Assembly: GCA_036785705.1 (NCBI GenBank)
Contig: JAWUZG010000028.1
Coordinates: 992,001-1,056,000 of the forward strand
Reading direction: 5' to 3'
DNA: 64,000 nucleotides
Source of the DNA: Acanthornis magna
Taxonomy: Eukaryota > Chordata > Aves > Passeriformes > Acanthizidae
Below are positions 12,401-25,399 of the stretch, piece by piece. Within the stretch, counting starts at the first letter, position 1. The number at the start of each line of letters is the position of its first letter. A program made the translations under genes and the position numbers. The notes beneath the pieces were generated by a model. The model made no database searches, was not told the DNA's origin, and saw nothing but the letters and a program-made list of their open reading frames with translations.

Positions 12401-15400
12401 AATAAACAAAGTACCTGTAACTAAACAAACTCCCTGTCACTTCTCCTGCATTTCTAGTGCTATTTCCCTTTAAGTCCTCCTAAGTTCAGATGATGAATAC
12501 AAGGTTATATTATCAGTAATTGTTTCTTACTTATGACAAGTTGGGTGCTGCTTTGCTTCTGTTCCCAGGAATCTCTTACATCTTCCCAATTGCTTAGACT
12601 ACTGTAAGCTTAAAGACTTCACATTTCGCTACAAACACGGTATCTTGTGTTATAAATGAATATGCAGACAATTTATCTTCCAGTTTAATGAGGGCAAGGA
12701 AGTGACAGGCCTGCCAGTCAGGGAAGGTGTTAACTCTGCATAGGAAACAAAGAGAGTGGATGTGGATTTGACAAGTCAGTAAATAAAGGGTATTTATGAG
12801 AATGATTGCCACCATAAATCTTGAGTTTCTGATGCCTTTGCAATCACGTGCATCTCTTCTTAAAGAAGGGGTGCCTATCAGTAAGTAAAGGAGCAGAGTG
12901 GTTTGACTGGGAGGCTGTGTTCCTCTCAAGCAATTTTCCGGCAGTTTGCTGTGCTATAGTTTTTTCCAGCAGCCTATGGGGTAATGACAAGAGTTGCAGC
13001 CACTTTTACAAAGGGAGAATTGTTCACTGCCTTTGACAAGTGGTGCAAAGGAGAAATAGATGTTTAATGTAAACCTGTAATGCTTGTAATTCTATTGCTG
13101 CTGGTGATCTGCAGTTGGGTGCAGGTGTAGTTGGGTTAGCTCCAGTAAGAATTAATTAAAACACAACAGGAGATCTGTTGCTGAGGTGGTGAGCACCTCC
13201 CTGGCCCACAGAGGAGCACAGAACTGACAGCTGCGTGTGTGCTGTCTTGTTTGTATGGTCTGGTGTGGTTTCACTCCATTTTGGACTGGGTCAGCATCCA
13301 CTGCAGTGTAAGTCCTATAACTTCTTTCCAAAGAATTGCCAGAAAGCTACTTCCGCCCTTTCCTTGGTGGTTGGGTGACATAAATTGCAATTTATGGCAG
13401 ATTTCTTTTGATAGTTCTGACTTCTGCATCCAGTGGTTCAAGGTGCTCTTGAACACCAACTGCTGGTGCAACAAATATGCAATGGAAGTAGAAATCCTGG
13501 TGTTTCTAGCTGTGTTCTGATGTTAATTAATTGTTCCTTGTTCGACAACCTGCATCCCTGGCTCTGCTGTTGCTTTTGCTGTGGCTCTTGCACAACTTTT
13601 TAGCACATTTGCTCGTATAGTCGTGTGGTATGTCTGTAATGCATTAGATGATATTGGCAATTAAAGGATTACAGCCAGGATCTAATTATGGCCCTGTGGA
13701 ATAAAGTTTTCAAATTATTCTGCTGCAGTCTGTAATTACACTGTGTGTGCCCTGATGCCAAGGATTAATGGGGGGATTACGAAGTGTTTTCCTGTAACAT
13801 GTGGTTCATGGATATGCTGTTCACAATTCACTGCCTTTAAGGAGCTGGTGACCTCTCATGGGGAATGTTATTAAAGGATACAATCCGGTAGAATGGTTTG
13901 TGTTATGTTATGCTTGTTTCCTTCCCTCACCCTGAGTTTATCATGCAGTGACTGGTCAGAGTAGCTCAGATCTTGAGTAGACAACCCTGAAATTAAAGTA
14001 CTAAGGAAGTGAAAGCAGACAAGCTTCAGGAGACAGCCCTGCATTGTTAAACTTACTCCTCCTTTGCACTCTTCCTTCACACGTCAGCAAAAAGCTGGGG
14101 ATTCTCCATTGCTGTGGAATGGAGGTGGGAACTTTGGTGATATATTGTTATATATTACACAAGTAGTAGGATTTAAACATTTCTGTATGTCTGGAAATTA
14201 TGAACTCTAAGAACCTCTGCAATCAACATTTCTGTGAAGAGCTGCAGTTGTCTAATTGTAGTGAAGATAAACCAATGCTGATGCACTTTGAAATGAATGA
14301 GAATGTAACTAAGGATTGTCTTTGGAGTGGCAGAAGAGTGCTGAACTGTTGGTTGGAAAGCTTAGGCTGCTCTCTGCCAAATTACAAAATGCCGTTTAAC
14401 TTCTTGAACTTGGATGGCTCTCCTGAAGGGTAATACCAAACCTTAGATTAATTTTGAAACGCCTCATCTTGTTTCCCATGCCAGTTCTGAGTGGCTGAAG
14501 CGATGCTTGTAAACTGAACGTGCTCAGAGCCCTTCTTTGGCACTGAGACCTTGCATGGAGCAGCGTGTTCTTACTCAGCTCTGTGCCAGTGGAGTGACCA
14601 CATCAGGGCTGCTTTCTGCTCTCTGTTGATTCCTGAGCTGTGCTCTGCCGTAACTTGGCTCACTGACAGCTGGCCATGGCCAAAATGGTGCTGTGGATCA
14701 TGATTGCAATTTAACAGTGTAGTTGATAGCACTCCAGCACCTGGGAATGTTCCTTGGCAGTGTTTAATTTACCAGCATAAATCAAACCTGTGTCTTTTGA
14801 GTAGCAGAGTGATGCTAAATAGTTCAAACAGGATGTTTTATTTTTCTTAAGACTCCAGATCTTTGTCTTGCTGTTTTTACATGAATCTGATTTATGTTTT
14901 AGGAGAGTGCTTTTACTATAGTTGCTGAAGAAATGTGAACCTTGGACTGTCAGATAATGATGATGAATAAAGATGCTCCAGTTTGTTTTTTTAAAAAAAT
15001 CATAGTTTTTAAGACATTGTTACAGTTCTTTATGTCAGAATAAGATTTAAATGTGTAAGTTGTACATATGTAACAATACAGGTCAGCTTGTACTGCTAAC
15101 TTTTTGTAGCTTTTGTGATTTTTCATGGTTAACAGGATTTTTTCCTTCATCTTTTCATTTGACTCTTTTGCATGAGTTACCATCACGTAACCTCAGTAAA
15201 GCTGTCATTTCAGAGAGGTGTCTGGCATCTAACTTGTCTTTGAGAGTCTTTCCTCCTGATGGGAACATGTGAGAAGGAAGAACCACCGTGCCTGACTTTC
15301 ACATTTCTCCAGAGGGCTTTATGGAACTATCCATCGAACAATTTATTCTGGAGCATTGCCCCAAATAAGGCCTGGCAGCTGGAGCCAGCCTGCTGTGTGC

Positions 15401-16820
15401 ATGGCATGAACATTAAAGCTCTTCTGTCTTTTTCTTCAAGCACTTGAAACTGTAGTAAAAATTCTCCTTTGTCCTTTTGTGTCTGTATGATATTTTCCCT
15501 GTTCCTCCTGCCACGGTTTTCTTCTGTCTTGGACCTAAGAAGTTTATATGGATGTTTTTGATTAGATGATTAAATTAACAAAAAGATTGGCCTTGACAAA
15601 ATGGCACTTTTCAGTAGAAAGGGGAAGGCTTTTTGGGCAGCTGTGCTAGGAATAGTTTCTTTACGTAGTCATTTTTGAGAGCAAGGAATGCAATTCTCAG
15701 TATTTGGCAGGATGCAGTCTTTTGAACCTATGCCTTCTCAAATGGGTCCAACTTATTGAAATACTAAAGCAGAGTTGAATAACATGGCTAGATGCAGTTT
15801 CCATTGTGGTTTGCATAGCAGCAGAACAGCAGTGAAAAATAAATTGTTAATATCAGCAGATGACAAGTTTTGTGGTGTCATTCTTTTCAAAGCCAAGCAT
15901 TGCTTTCTTTTTCACAGGTTAGGCTGTACGCTCGCAATAAAATCCAAAGAAAGCAAATCTTTCACAGAATCGTAATTTAAATCTATATGGTGAGTTAGAG
16001 ACCCTGGGTCATGAGTACTCCAAAGTCTTAATAACTGAAGGTAACACTGAAATTAATTCCCCTTTCCTCTCCTGGGGCTGAATGTAACTGGGCACCAGCT
16101 CAGTACAATCATCAGTGAGACTGCACAGCTATAAAGACCTGAAACATTCCATGAAGTAAACTGCAGCACAGCCAGGTCTGTTCTTTCTGAAGGGAAGGTC
16201 TGCTTGTTCCAATTGGGATTTGTGCCACGGGCTTTTATAACAGCTCTGCAAAAATCTTATAAAAATTGTATTAAAGATCAGCCACCCTTAAACATATTAG
16301 GCTTCCAGCTGGGAGCAGATTTGTCCCAGAAGCCCAGTGAGTTTTGTGTGAGGGTTCCTGATCTTATCTTTCTTTAATTGTGTCTATTATAATAATAAAG
16401 CTATTTCTTGCTCCTGGGTGTGTACAGAGCAACAAGCAACTTGTGATTAAATGCATGTTAGGGTCCTGACGGCAGCACTTAGTGATTCATGAGCTGTTGT
16501 GTTTTCAGGGACAGAAGGAAAATTCTGCTCCAGAGAGCACACTTTAATTGTTCAAATAGGTGCATTAAACTTTTACACTTGAATAATAAATTATGAAGAA
16601 GAGGATCTGCCTCTTTGCTGCTACTTTTTACCTGCTCCAGCCACCACCAGAAATCATCAGCTGGCAAATCAGCAACTCCCTGAGAACATTCAGATACCTT
16701 CTGACCCTGTTCTGAGGGTTGGTGCTCCTTGCCCAGGATTGTTCCCCCACCAGAGGGATGGTGCTGCAACTTCTAATGGCAGCTCTCACTCGAACCAGAC
16801 ACTCTAAATTAAGCACTAAT
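9406..16820. other. Intergenic, no gene seen
   Basis: This is unremarkable AT-leaning sequence. Open frames reach 157 codons at most (9877-10350 -) and none resembles a known protein. A 12-bp palindrome, CTAGAGCTCTAG, sits near 10529. No CR1 piece is clear enough to call. Confidence 0.6.
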
Positions 16821-16912
16821 TTTTTTGTTGTTCGTTTTTTGTTTGGTTGTTTGATCTTGGTTTTGTTTGCATGTGTGTGGTTTTTGTTTGTTTTGTTTTT
16901 GTTTTTTGTTTA
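16821..16912. repeat. T-rich (GTTT/GTTTTT)n low-complexity tract
   Basis: Irregular runs of GTTT, GTTTT and GTTTTT make up most of this tract, broken by a short TGTGTGTGG. The frames it opens are compositional artefacts. Confidence 0.85.
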
Positions 16913-17191
16913 AATGCACAGAAGGATTCATCATGGGCTGCTTGGCATTTTCTCAGCCAGAGTAGGTTAGTCCAAAAACCTGTTGTGATTAAACACTTCC
17001 TCATGACAGGTGTTCTTTTTTTTTGTGAGGAAAATGAAGTATTTCAGTCCTCAAACTGAAATTGTTCTTTTCCGAATGATACTTATAAAAGTATTATATA
17101 TCTCATGATGATTAAGCTACACTTTTACTATGGTTGGCTCTGGTTTGGATTTTCCTTTCCTTTTGGACTACAGGCAAGTGCTTTCAGGATT

Positions 17192-17280
17192 TCTCTCTCT
17201 CTTTTTTTTTTTTTTGTAATTTTTTTGTTTGTTTGTGTGGGTTTTTGTTTTGTTTTTTGTTTTGTTTTGGCTTTTTTTAA
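17192..17280. repeat. CT/T14 and (GTTTT)n low-complexity tract
   Basis: A CTCTCT run leads into 14 T's (17202-17215) and then into GTTTT/GTTT repeats. It is similar in kind to the tract 300 bases to the left, and the two T-rich patches bracket about 280 bases of ordinary sequence. Confidence 0.8.
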
Positions 17281-20200
17281 TCAATTTTCATTTCATTTGA
17301 TGAAAAATCTTCTCAAAAGTTTGGTCAAAGTGCTGTTTTGGTTTTTGTGAGCTCCAGTAAATCTCATGTTTTGACCAATACTGTGCACTGCCAGAGATGC
17401 CCTCAGAACTCCACCAGGCCTCCACGATGGTAATTAACAACAGATACTAATTTTCTTCAGTCCAGATGATCTCTGATATCATCATGGGGATGGTGAGTGC
17501 AGACTAGGGAGGCACACATGGCAGCCTGGCACAACTGCTCAACGCAAGCATCTCTAGATCTCTCCGTTTTTTGGTCTTGTTGACCATTCTGTCAGGTTTT
17601 TCAGCTCTGAGAAGGGCAGCAGAGTGGAGCTAGAGGAGAGCAAATCCTCCTGGGGGGTGGGGGGATATTATGAAAAATTTACTTTACAATTTTTCCTTCT
17701 CCTGAAGATGTCACCTCTCATGTGAAGAAAGTAGTCCTCAGGATATTCTTGATTCCTTAATGGATATTCAGGTTGAGTGCTGAGAAAACAGAGTTATAAT
17801 CCTGAGATGACATGCTGTGTTTTTAGGACAGAACTCTTCCACTTTATGATTCTCAGGTGCCTGATCCTGAGCTCATCAGTTTTGGTCCCTCTGTAATCCA
17901 AGGAGGGAAGTGTGTGCTGCTGAGTGCAATTCACACAGTCCTGAATAGGTCAGGGGAACGACTCCATGGCACTGTGAGATCAAGATATGCAGCTGAAACT
18001 GTGTGAGAAGAGTTTTCTTCGACTCAAATCTGTGTCACAGGGCTAAAATTTTCTGCTGGTATATCCAGTCTCTGACATGGACAAACATTTGCTAACCCTT
18101 CAGAAACAGCAGGCTTTTTCTGAGTCCTGAGAGGATCAGGTTAGGACTAAAACCTCTGAAAGGCTGAGAAAAGCTGTTTACTTTTAAAAGTAGAGAAAGG
18201 ATCTGCATTTCCTAATGAAATTTCTGGTAATGGTTTTCGTGCTACCCTGAATTTTGAGTCAATTCAGACATCCATTTACCAATTACCATCTGGCAGTAGG
18301 ACTAAATTGAGTGTAACCGTCACAATCAGATGAACTGTGAGTGTTTATTCTTTCCATGCATCCTTTTTTCATTATTCGGTAATACTTTGTGATGCTGTAT
18401 TTTGGCTGCCTGATGTAATTTGTGTGAGTGTGAATGTTACATCTTTTCAGCAGTGTGGGGTTGATGTGCAGTGTCAGAGCTGAGAAGGTTCATTTCACGT
18501 TGTTGTTGTTTGTGACAGTATTGCTTATGTTTAAAGATCTTCTTTTGATGTCTTTGAAATCATTTTACTCCTGGACTGTAGCTGTACTTGGGCCCTTCCA
18601 TATTTGTGTTTCATGAATCTGCTTTTAATGTTCTTCTTCTTATCTTCACTAAGCTGTCAGCATCTCTTCCTTCCAACAAACAGTGCTGCAATGACTTGCT
18701 TTATTGTGATTTATCGAGTGCTGGGGACATCAAACAAGGCATTTATTATAGCTCTGGAGTTCAATAGTAGGGAGTTCAGATTCGGAGCTTCAACCTTCTT
18801 ATCTTAAAGGCAACTGTTAGTTCATCAGTGACTGTAATTCCCATTTCTGGGTCTGTATTTCTTTCCACTCAAAGCAAAGAACAAACTCCTAAATAGCTTT
18901 ATGAATTCATTTTGTATCATTTGGGATTGCTTTGACCTTTTCCACACCATGAACTAGAGCTTCTAAGAAGAAGCAGACAGACAAGGAGGAGGAGAGCAAT
19001 ATGTTAAACTGGGAGCACACTGAAAGAAGATGGGGATTAAAGCTTGACCGCTCCTTGGGGGGGAGGAGGGCAGCCAGTGGAGCCTGTTCCATCAGTATTT
19101 CTTTGCTAAATGGACACCAAGGTGGCAGGTGCCATAGGGTCAAAGGGAAACTGTTACCTTGAACCTGATCTTTTGTTTTATGATAATCCTGGTGGGAATT
19201 ACAAGACCTGAGGCAGCCACACTGTGGCTTTGCTGCATGCAGCCTTTTAAACAGCTGGCCTGCTCTTCTGGATATCTCTGGTTACCTATGGTATGGATGA
19301 GGAATGTGGCAAGTATTGGGAGGGGTTTTAATTGCAATATCCATCTCAGTGGTCCTCCTCGTGTCCTTCCACAAAGGTGATGTGGTGCTAAAGGTCTTGT
19401 GGTGCTAAAGCTGCACCTTGGGTGCTGTGGTGTGGGCTAAAGTGCCTGTGCGATCTGTGGGGCACGAGGAGAAGTAAAGTACTTGGCAGTCACATGTATT
19501 ACCTTCATACAAATTTAAAACATATAAAGAGTGCCAAATCCATTGGCCAACAGTTCAAAAAATCCCTTTTAGCCAGTCTGAAGCATCACTGGTCCGTCTA
19601 GCACTTGTTGTTCAGGATATTTGGACACCTCCAGCCTGGTGGTGTTTTCCTTGGTGCTGTAAAAAGCAAATGTGGTGCCTCTGTTCCCTGCCCTCAGCTG
19701 CTGTGATGGCTGTTATTATCCCATGCCCATCTATCATCCCAACCATTCAGCTGCACAGTATCCAGCTATTTGTCTTGCACACTGAAAATTACTGTCAAGT
19801 GTCTCATTGTTTCAGCCAGGTTTGCTCCTCTGCAGTGAACAACAGCGATTGCCTTTGACATCAGACTGCTGCGTGTCAGCTGCCTCTGAATTTTGAGACA
19901 CATCCCAAGTCCCTCATCACAGAGACACGATTCGATTGGTGAAGGTAAGTGAACCCATTAAGGATGACTCCAAAGGAGCAAAAGGCAGATGCTGTTACCT
20001 ACAATTGTTTGTTCCATTCTGCCTGCTCTTCAAGCCACATCATGAATTTTAAGGTTAAAAAGGGCAGGGTAATAGCAGAGAGCAAATTCTGTGTCACAGG
20101 AATGACACCCTCCACTTACGTGTGGGTTTTCTGTTTGCAAGTCAAGAATTCTGCAAGGTGAGTAAATCTTGATGGCCTCTTCACGAGTGGAGAAACAAAA

Positions 20201-23200
20201 GCAGAGGACAGTAAATGACTTTCTGTAGGAAGTACAGAGGGTGAGTGGCGGTGGTAAAGTATCAAAGGTTCTTCTCCAATCCCAGACTGGAGCATTTTCC
20301 CTGCTCACACATAGGGCTGTCAGTATTCTCTTGCTCTGGGCTGCCGTTTTCCTAGCATATTACTCTGAGGATAGCCTTCTAATTAAATTGTTTACAGATG
20401 AGTGATTTGCTGGAGTACCTGCACTGTGTCTTTCTGCTGCATTCATTGGGAGTGCTGGGCACATCACAAGGTCTTTAGGTTCTTTTCAGGAAAATTGTCC
20501 CTGTGAACACACCAGGGAAGAAGTGCAGCAGCTCAGTCTGTGCTCACTTTTCCTGAATCACTGACAGAAGCAGCACAAGCAGCTCAAATGGTGGTCCTTG
20601 TGCAGTATGGTGTTGCTTTTCAGGACATCTGGAAATCCATCCTGTGGATGTCCATGTATTTGTTTATTTGTTCTCAGCTTTAGTGGAAGGTTTGTGAGAC
20701 AGCAGCCTGCACGTGGGGACAAATGACTCTTGCTTTCTTGGCTGGGAAGGTTCTTGACAATAAATGTTCTGGCAGCAAGGCCTGGGATGTTTGGGAAGGA
20801 GTCAGCTATGGAAGGCAAGCTCTAGAGAGAAGGTAGCAGCCAGCATCAAGCAACTTGTTTTTTTCAACCTAAAAATAGAAGAGCAGCAACAGTGGCTGAA
20901 AACAGGATGTCCTGACCCTCGCTGGTTCTGGGAAGGTGTTTCAGTTTGTCCTCTTGCTTGGGAGCACAGTGACCCAATTCTGTTAGTCAAGCTGTTATAA
21001 TAGTCAGGTGTAAGTGTAAGAGCTTTCTTAGAGTGTCACAAATCAGTGTTAATTCACTCAAATGGCTGCATTAGTCTGGATTGTGTTGACTTTTGAATTC
21101 AGAGTTGAGGGGTACAGGGGACACTCTGTGCCCATCTTCTTTTGGAGATTGCTAGGTTTATCATAGCATTACCTTTTGCCCTGCTGATTACTGCGATAGT
21201 TCTGATGGTCCTCAGCAAGAACCTGAGCTGCTGTGCAGGTTCATAATGTGGGGGAAGATTTATCCCATGTGATCCATAGGGAAAGTATGTTTATTGCTCT
21301 GTAATTTTCTCTAGGGAAGTTGCTAAAAGTTCACATGCGTTTAAAAAGCTGATTTACTTGTTGTGGTGCTTAACTTGGATAATAACGTGAAAACATTTGT
21401 TTTTTCTAATTTTGATGAAGAAAGTTTGCATGAAAAATTTTCCCATAGTCATGCACCACTACCATCATGAACAGCCTGCATTAACCTCTTGGCTCCTGCT
21501 TTCTAGTCAGTTTTAAATCCTACTTGCAGTGTTAGGATCCTGTCATTACACTTGATAATTTAAAAAAACTCCAAGCTTTTGGCCAGTTCATTGCATGAAG
21601 TTTTAACTGATGCAAACTTATTACTCCTCAGCTAACATTTGTGTAAGCCAGCGAATTTTCACCACTGGTTAGCCTACAAGGTGCAAAGTTGTAGATACTG
21701 AACAGCAATTTCCTTCATTACTCTGATTTTTGTGTAACTAAAGTGCTTTTGGTATATTGCCAACCATTTTTTTTCCAAGATCATTTCAGTTTAATATATC
21801 ATAGTGGTGAATTCTGCTACAGATCTGCCTGAGTTGAATTAGGAATCCCTGCATGCTGTAACAATTTCTTTTGAAAGGATACTTCGGTAATATTTCTCAG
21901 AGTAGTGAAATGTCCAGGTGTTAATAGGTGCACTTTTTCAGGGATTTTGAAGATGACAAAAAAAAGCTGTCACACACCTCAGTGATCTTTGGGGAAATTT
22001 AACTGGGGCACTTGATGGAAGTGTGGAGGCAGCCTGGAGTTGATTTGCTTTCTCCATTTCAGAAGGGAGTGGGAATCAGCAGAGCAGAGCTTTCAGGCAT
22101 GTCAGTAATTGGGAATCTGGTGGACAGATGCTGTCATTTTTATATGCCCTTTATACAGTCAGAATGTCTCCCATCAGTCTGAGCAGGATCCCCAACTCTG
22201 TAATGATTCCTCCTGTCACTGTCCAGTGCTTGCTGTGCCATTAGAGATCAAATACACAATACAATGTTCAGTAGTGATTTAAACTGGGTCTGGGAAGGCT
22301 GCTTGGTCCTCATCTTCTAATTTTGTCATCTTCAGCAGAGCACAGTTTAGGAGAGGTGGTGGGGTAGGATGAGTGTCCAAGGGGATACTGACTGATACCT
22401 GATACTTGCAGGTTCTCTGGGAAAGAGTGGTCTCAGTTCTTCTCTGCTGCCTGTGTAGAATCCTGACCCTGGCAGGTGTTAATTAGCAGCTTCTGGCCTC
22501 TGCAATCAGGAAGAGCTGGAACACAACCCATAGCTACATTAACATCCCATTTAGGTCACATATACAATAACACTCCATGCATAGAAATGCTACAGAGCCC
22601 ATCGCTTGCTGCACCTTTTCCCAGCCACAGGAATGACTGTAGAGCTGTTGTCTTCTAAAATTAACATTTGTGTCTTTGGTTAGAACATATCTAGTTAAAA
22701 ACCCCTGCAGGAAATGGTTAGAGGTGGCAGGGTGGTGTGTTGTGCTTTTTTGCAGAAAACTGAGTTTAGAAAAATTCAAAATTTCAAGGCCATGGCATTT
22801 TGCAGTGAGCAGCACCAAGTGAGCAGGGAGAAAGAGCTCAATACATCTAGAATAGCATGTTTTAGTTCTGTCTGTGTGTACCAACCAACAGCTCTTATTT
22901 ACACCTGCCCTGGAGTCTGTCAGCTTTGCCACAGACAGAGCACTCTGTGTTGAACAGCCTCTCTATTTTTGAGTGCTTATAGTCACCCTGTGCTGCTTGT
23001 CAGCCCACAAACCACACTCACCTAATTAGCATCTCATTAGCATCCAGGTCCCCGGCCAAGGGGCCTTCTGTCCCAAGAAAGGTCTCCATGACCATCAGAA
23101 TTGCACTGCCCTTTCTAGGAACCCCTCTGGCTGTCAACAAAACCAATTAACTTCGGGAAATCTGCTGAGTGGCAGGAGTTTTCCATTTGCTTTTCTGGGC

Positions 23201-23330
23201 TGTGCAGGGAAGGACTGGGAGGAAAGAAAAACCACAGTGAGCATGAATTTGTGTAAGATACTTTCTAGTTTCTTGCTTTTTTATAAGTTTGACTTTTTCA
23301 TAGTTTGGTACTCGGGGAGGACACATGACC
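17281..23330. other. Intergenic, no gene seen
   Basis: No exon-like frame or recognisable mobile element was found. A short direct repeat (GTGGTGCTAAAG twice near 19381-19410) is the only local structure noted. Confidence 0.55.
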
Positions 23331-23430
23331 AGAGAACCACAGAATGGCTTGGGCTGGCATTTTAAAGGTCATTTAGTCCAAGCCCCCTGCAATGGGTAGG
23401 GACATCTTCCACTAGATCAGTTTGCCTTTT
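23331..23430 (-). mobile_element. CR1 LINE fragment, antisense
   Basis: The stretch CACAGAATGGCTTGGGCTGG, then GTCATTTAGTCCAAGCCCCC, then GGGACATCTTCCACTAGATC, is the reverse complement of the CR1 3' end found in many birds. The match stops after about 100 bases. Confidence 0.85.
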
Positions 23431-25254
23431 TGTGGTGCTTGACTTGACAGCCTCCTGTGTGGATTCAATGCACTAAAAGGAGACCAAATCCAGCCCAAAT
23501 TTACAAAGGACTCCATGAGTAAAAAAGAGATACTCATGAAAACCTTCCCAGGTATTTGCATGTCTTACAACAGCCATATTGTTTTCAAAATATTTTCGCT
23601 ATTTTTTACCTGCTTCTTTTCTCCTCTAACCAGAAGTACTCTAACCTCCTAAGTAATGATCCCAACAGGTTTAATTTCATTATAGAAATACTCCATGCAG
23701 CAGTGTTTGGCCATCACTGCAATCCGGAGATTTATCCAGTTGCCCAGCTGCTCATTGGTAGATCCCTGTGACTTTGTGAATTAAAATAAACAATCAGCCA
23801 GCCCTAGTTTGTTAGTTAGGGAAAGGGAATTAAAATACTAATTGGAAATGGAGTGCATAAATTTGACTGGCATGAGTAGGAAATGCCTGAGGAAGCTGAC
23901 AATCCATCTCTACAATGTTGCTCCTCAGAAATTCTAATTAGAGATAGCAATTGAGTCCTTTGAATTTTTTTCCATGTGCACTCTAAGCAACATGAAGCCA
24001 ATTAACTTCCTTATTGCATTGATACATTACTTTATGTACAGAACATGATGATAGAAGACATTTCCATTTGAATTCTTGCCTTTTGGCCTTTAACAGAAAA
24101 TCAGATAGTTGCAATTTATTGGACAATTAGAGATTATACAGGAATGCAATTTTTTATCTTTTTTCTACCAGAAAGGAAACCCTAGACCTTTCTAGTTCTA
24201 GAAACTTTTTTTGTACAGTGCTTGTGATTTCTCAGCAATTTTCTAAAACCTGATAAGGATGCACATTAATTAAGTTTAGATGAAGGAAACTTCTTTGCAG
24301 TTAATCTCTGACTGCTATTCTGGACACAAAGCTCTCCTTGGCTGGGAGTAAGTATTTAACCAGGATTTTGTTTGGAGGCAAGGCTTGAGTCTGGACACTG
24401 TGCATATTCACACACAGGATGAGCTGTTAACTAAAAATAAGTGTCTTGATCCAGCTTGGCATGATTAATAAATTTAGCTTTTCCTGTTCTGGATTTCTCT
24501 TTAGGTGGGACTTCTCAAGGAAGGTTGTTAAAGCTAAAAATGAAAGTTTTATGGTGATTCTAATTACATTGCCCTAAGCAAGAAAAATACTGAATTGAGT
24601 CTGGTAGGTCTGGTTTTGGTGCTTCCTTGAATTAGCACTTTCCCATCTTCAGATTATCTTTCAATAACTGGGAGGAGTCAGGAACAGATCTGTCTCAAGA
24701 CATTTACTCCAAGCCTTACTTCCATTTGCTTTGTTTATCAGTCCTTCATTCAAGGCTCATAAATCAAGAACAACCATGATGATTTCTGTGAAACAGCATC
24801 TGTTTGGGGAAACTCAACAAAGGGTGAAAACTGGCAGAGACTGGAGTACCTGGCACTGTCTAAACGTGGTTTTATGGTGTTACAGACTCCCAACCACCCC
24901 ATCGTGGCCTCACATGATGCAGAGGGAGGAAGAGGCTGCCTGCTCCCATTGTTGGACCCTTCCCAGCTGTTAGCAGCTTCTCCAGCTCTGACAGACACCC
25001 AGACCCAGCTCTCGGTTCAGCCATCACCCCACACTGATGCAGCTGACTGAGAAATCACTTTCTCTATTGCTCAATACAGCGATGAAGGGCAGCTGTGCTT
25101 TATTTTCGCCATAGACTGTGCTGAGGTCCCTGGCCGTGGATTAAAGCCCAGCACCAGTCTTCAGCATTTTCAGCAATGTGGTCCAGCCTTTGTCAGTGCT
25201 GGATGTGGGGAGCGTGGCCCCATCCCCAGGATCTCCAGAGATGTTTCCTTTGCC
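23431..25254. other. Intergenic, no gene seen; possible conserved element and one copy of a 56-bp repeat
   Basis: The stretch 23820-24010 is rich in TAATTAG/AATTGG-type motifs. The first copy of a 56-bp dispersed repeat lies at 24612-24667. The other frames are short. Confidence 0.5.
24612..24667 (+). repeat. 56-bp dispersed repeat, copy 1
   Basis: The segment starts GGTTTTGGTGCTTCCTTGAA and ends CTTTCAATAA. It matches 26615-26670 at 53 of 56 positions in the same orientation, and the match ends sharply on both sides. Confidence 0.9.
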
Positions 25255-25399
25255 CTCTGGAAAATCAACTGTTTTCATCTCCTCTCTGGAAAATCAACTG
25301 ATTTTGTTTCCTCTCTAGAAAATCACCTGTTTTCATCTCCTCTCTGGAAAATCAACTGGTTTTGTTTCCTCTCTAGAAAATCACCTGTTTTCATCTCCT
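25255..25399. repeat. 29-bp minisatellite, five copies with a 58-bp higher-order period
   Basis: Five head-to-tail 29-bp units start at 25255, 25284, 25313, 25342 and 25371, each beginning CTCTGG or CTCTAG. Units 1, 3 and 5 carry GTTTTCATCTCCT, while units 2 and 4 carry a TTTTGTTTCCT version. Units 2-3 and 4-5 are therefore near-identical 58-bp dimers. It ends at CTCTGACC. Confidence 0.95.
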
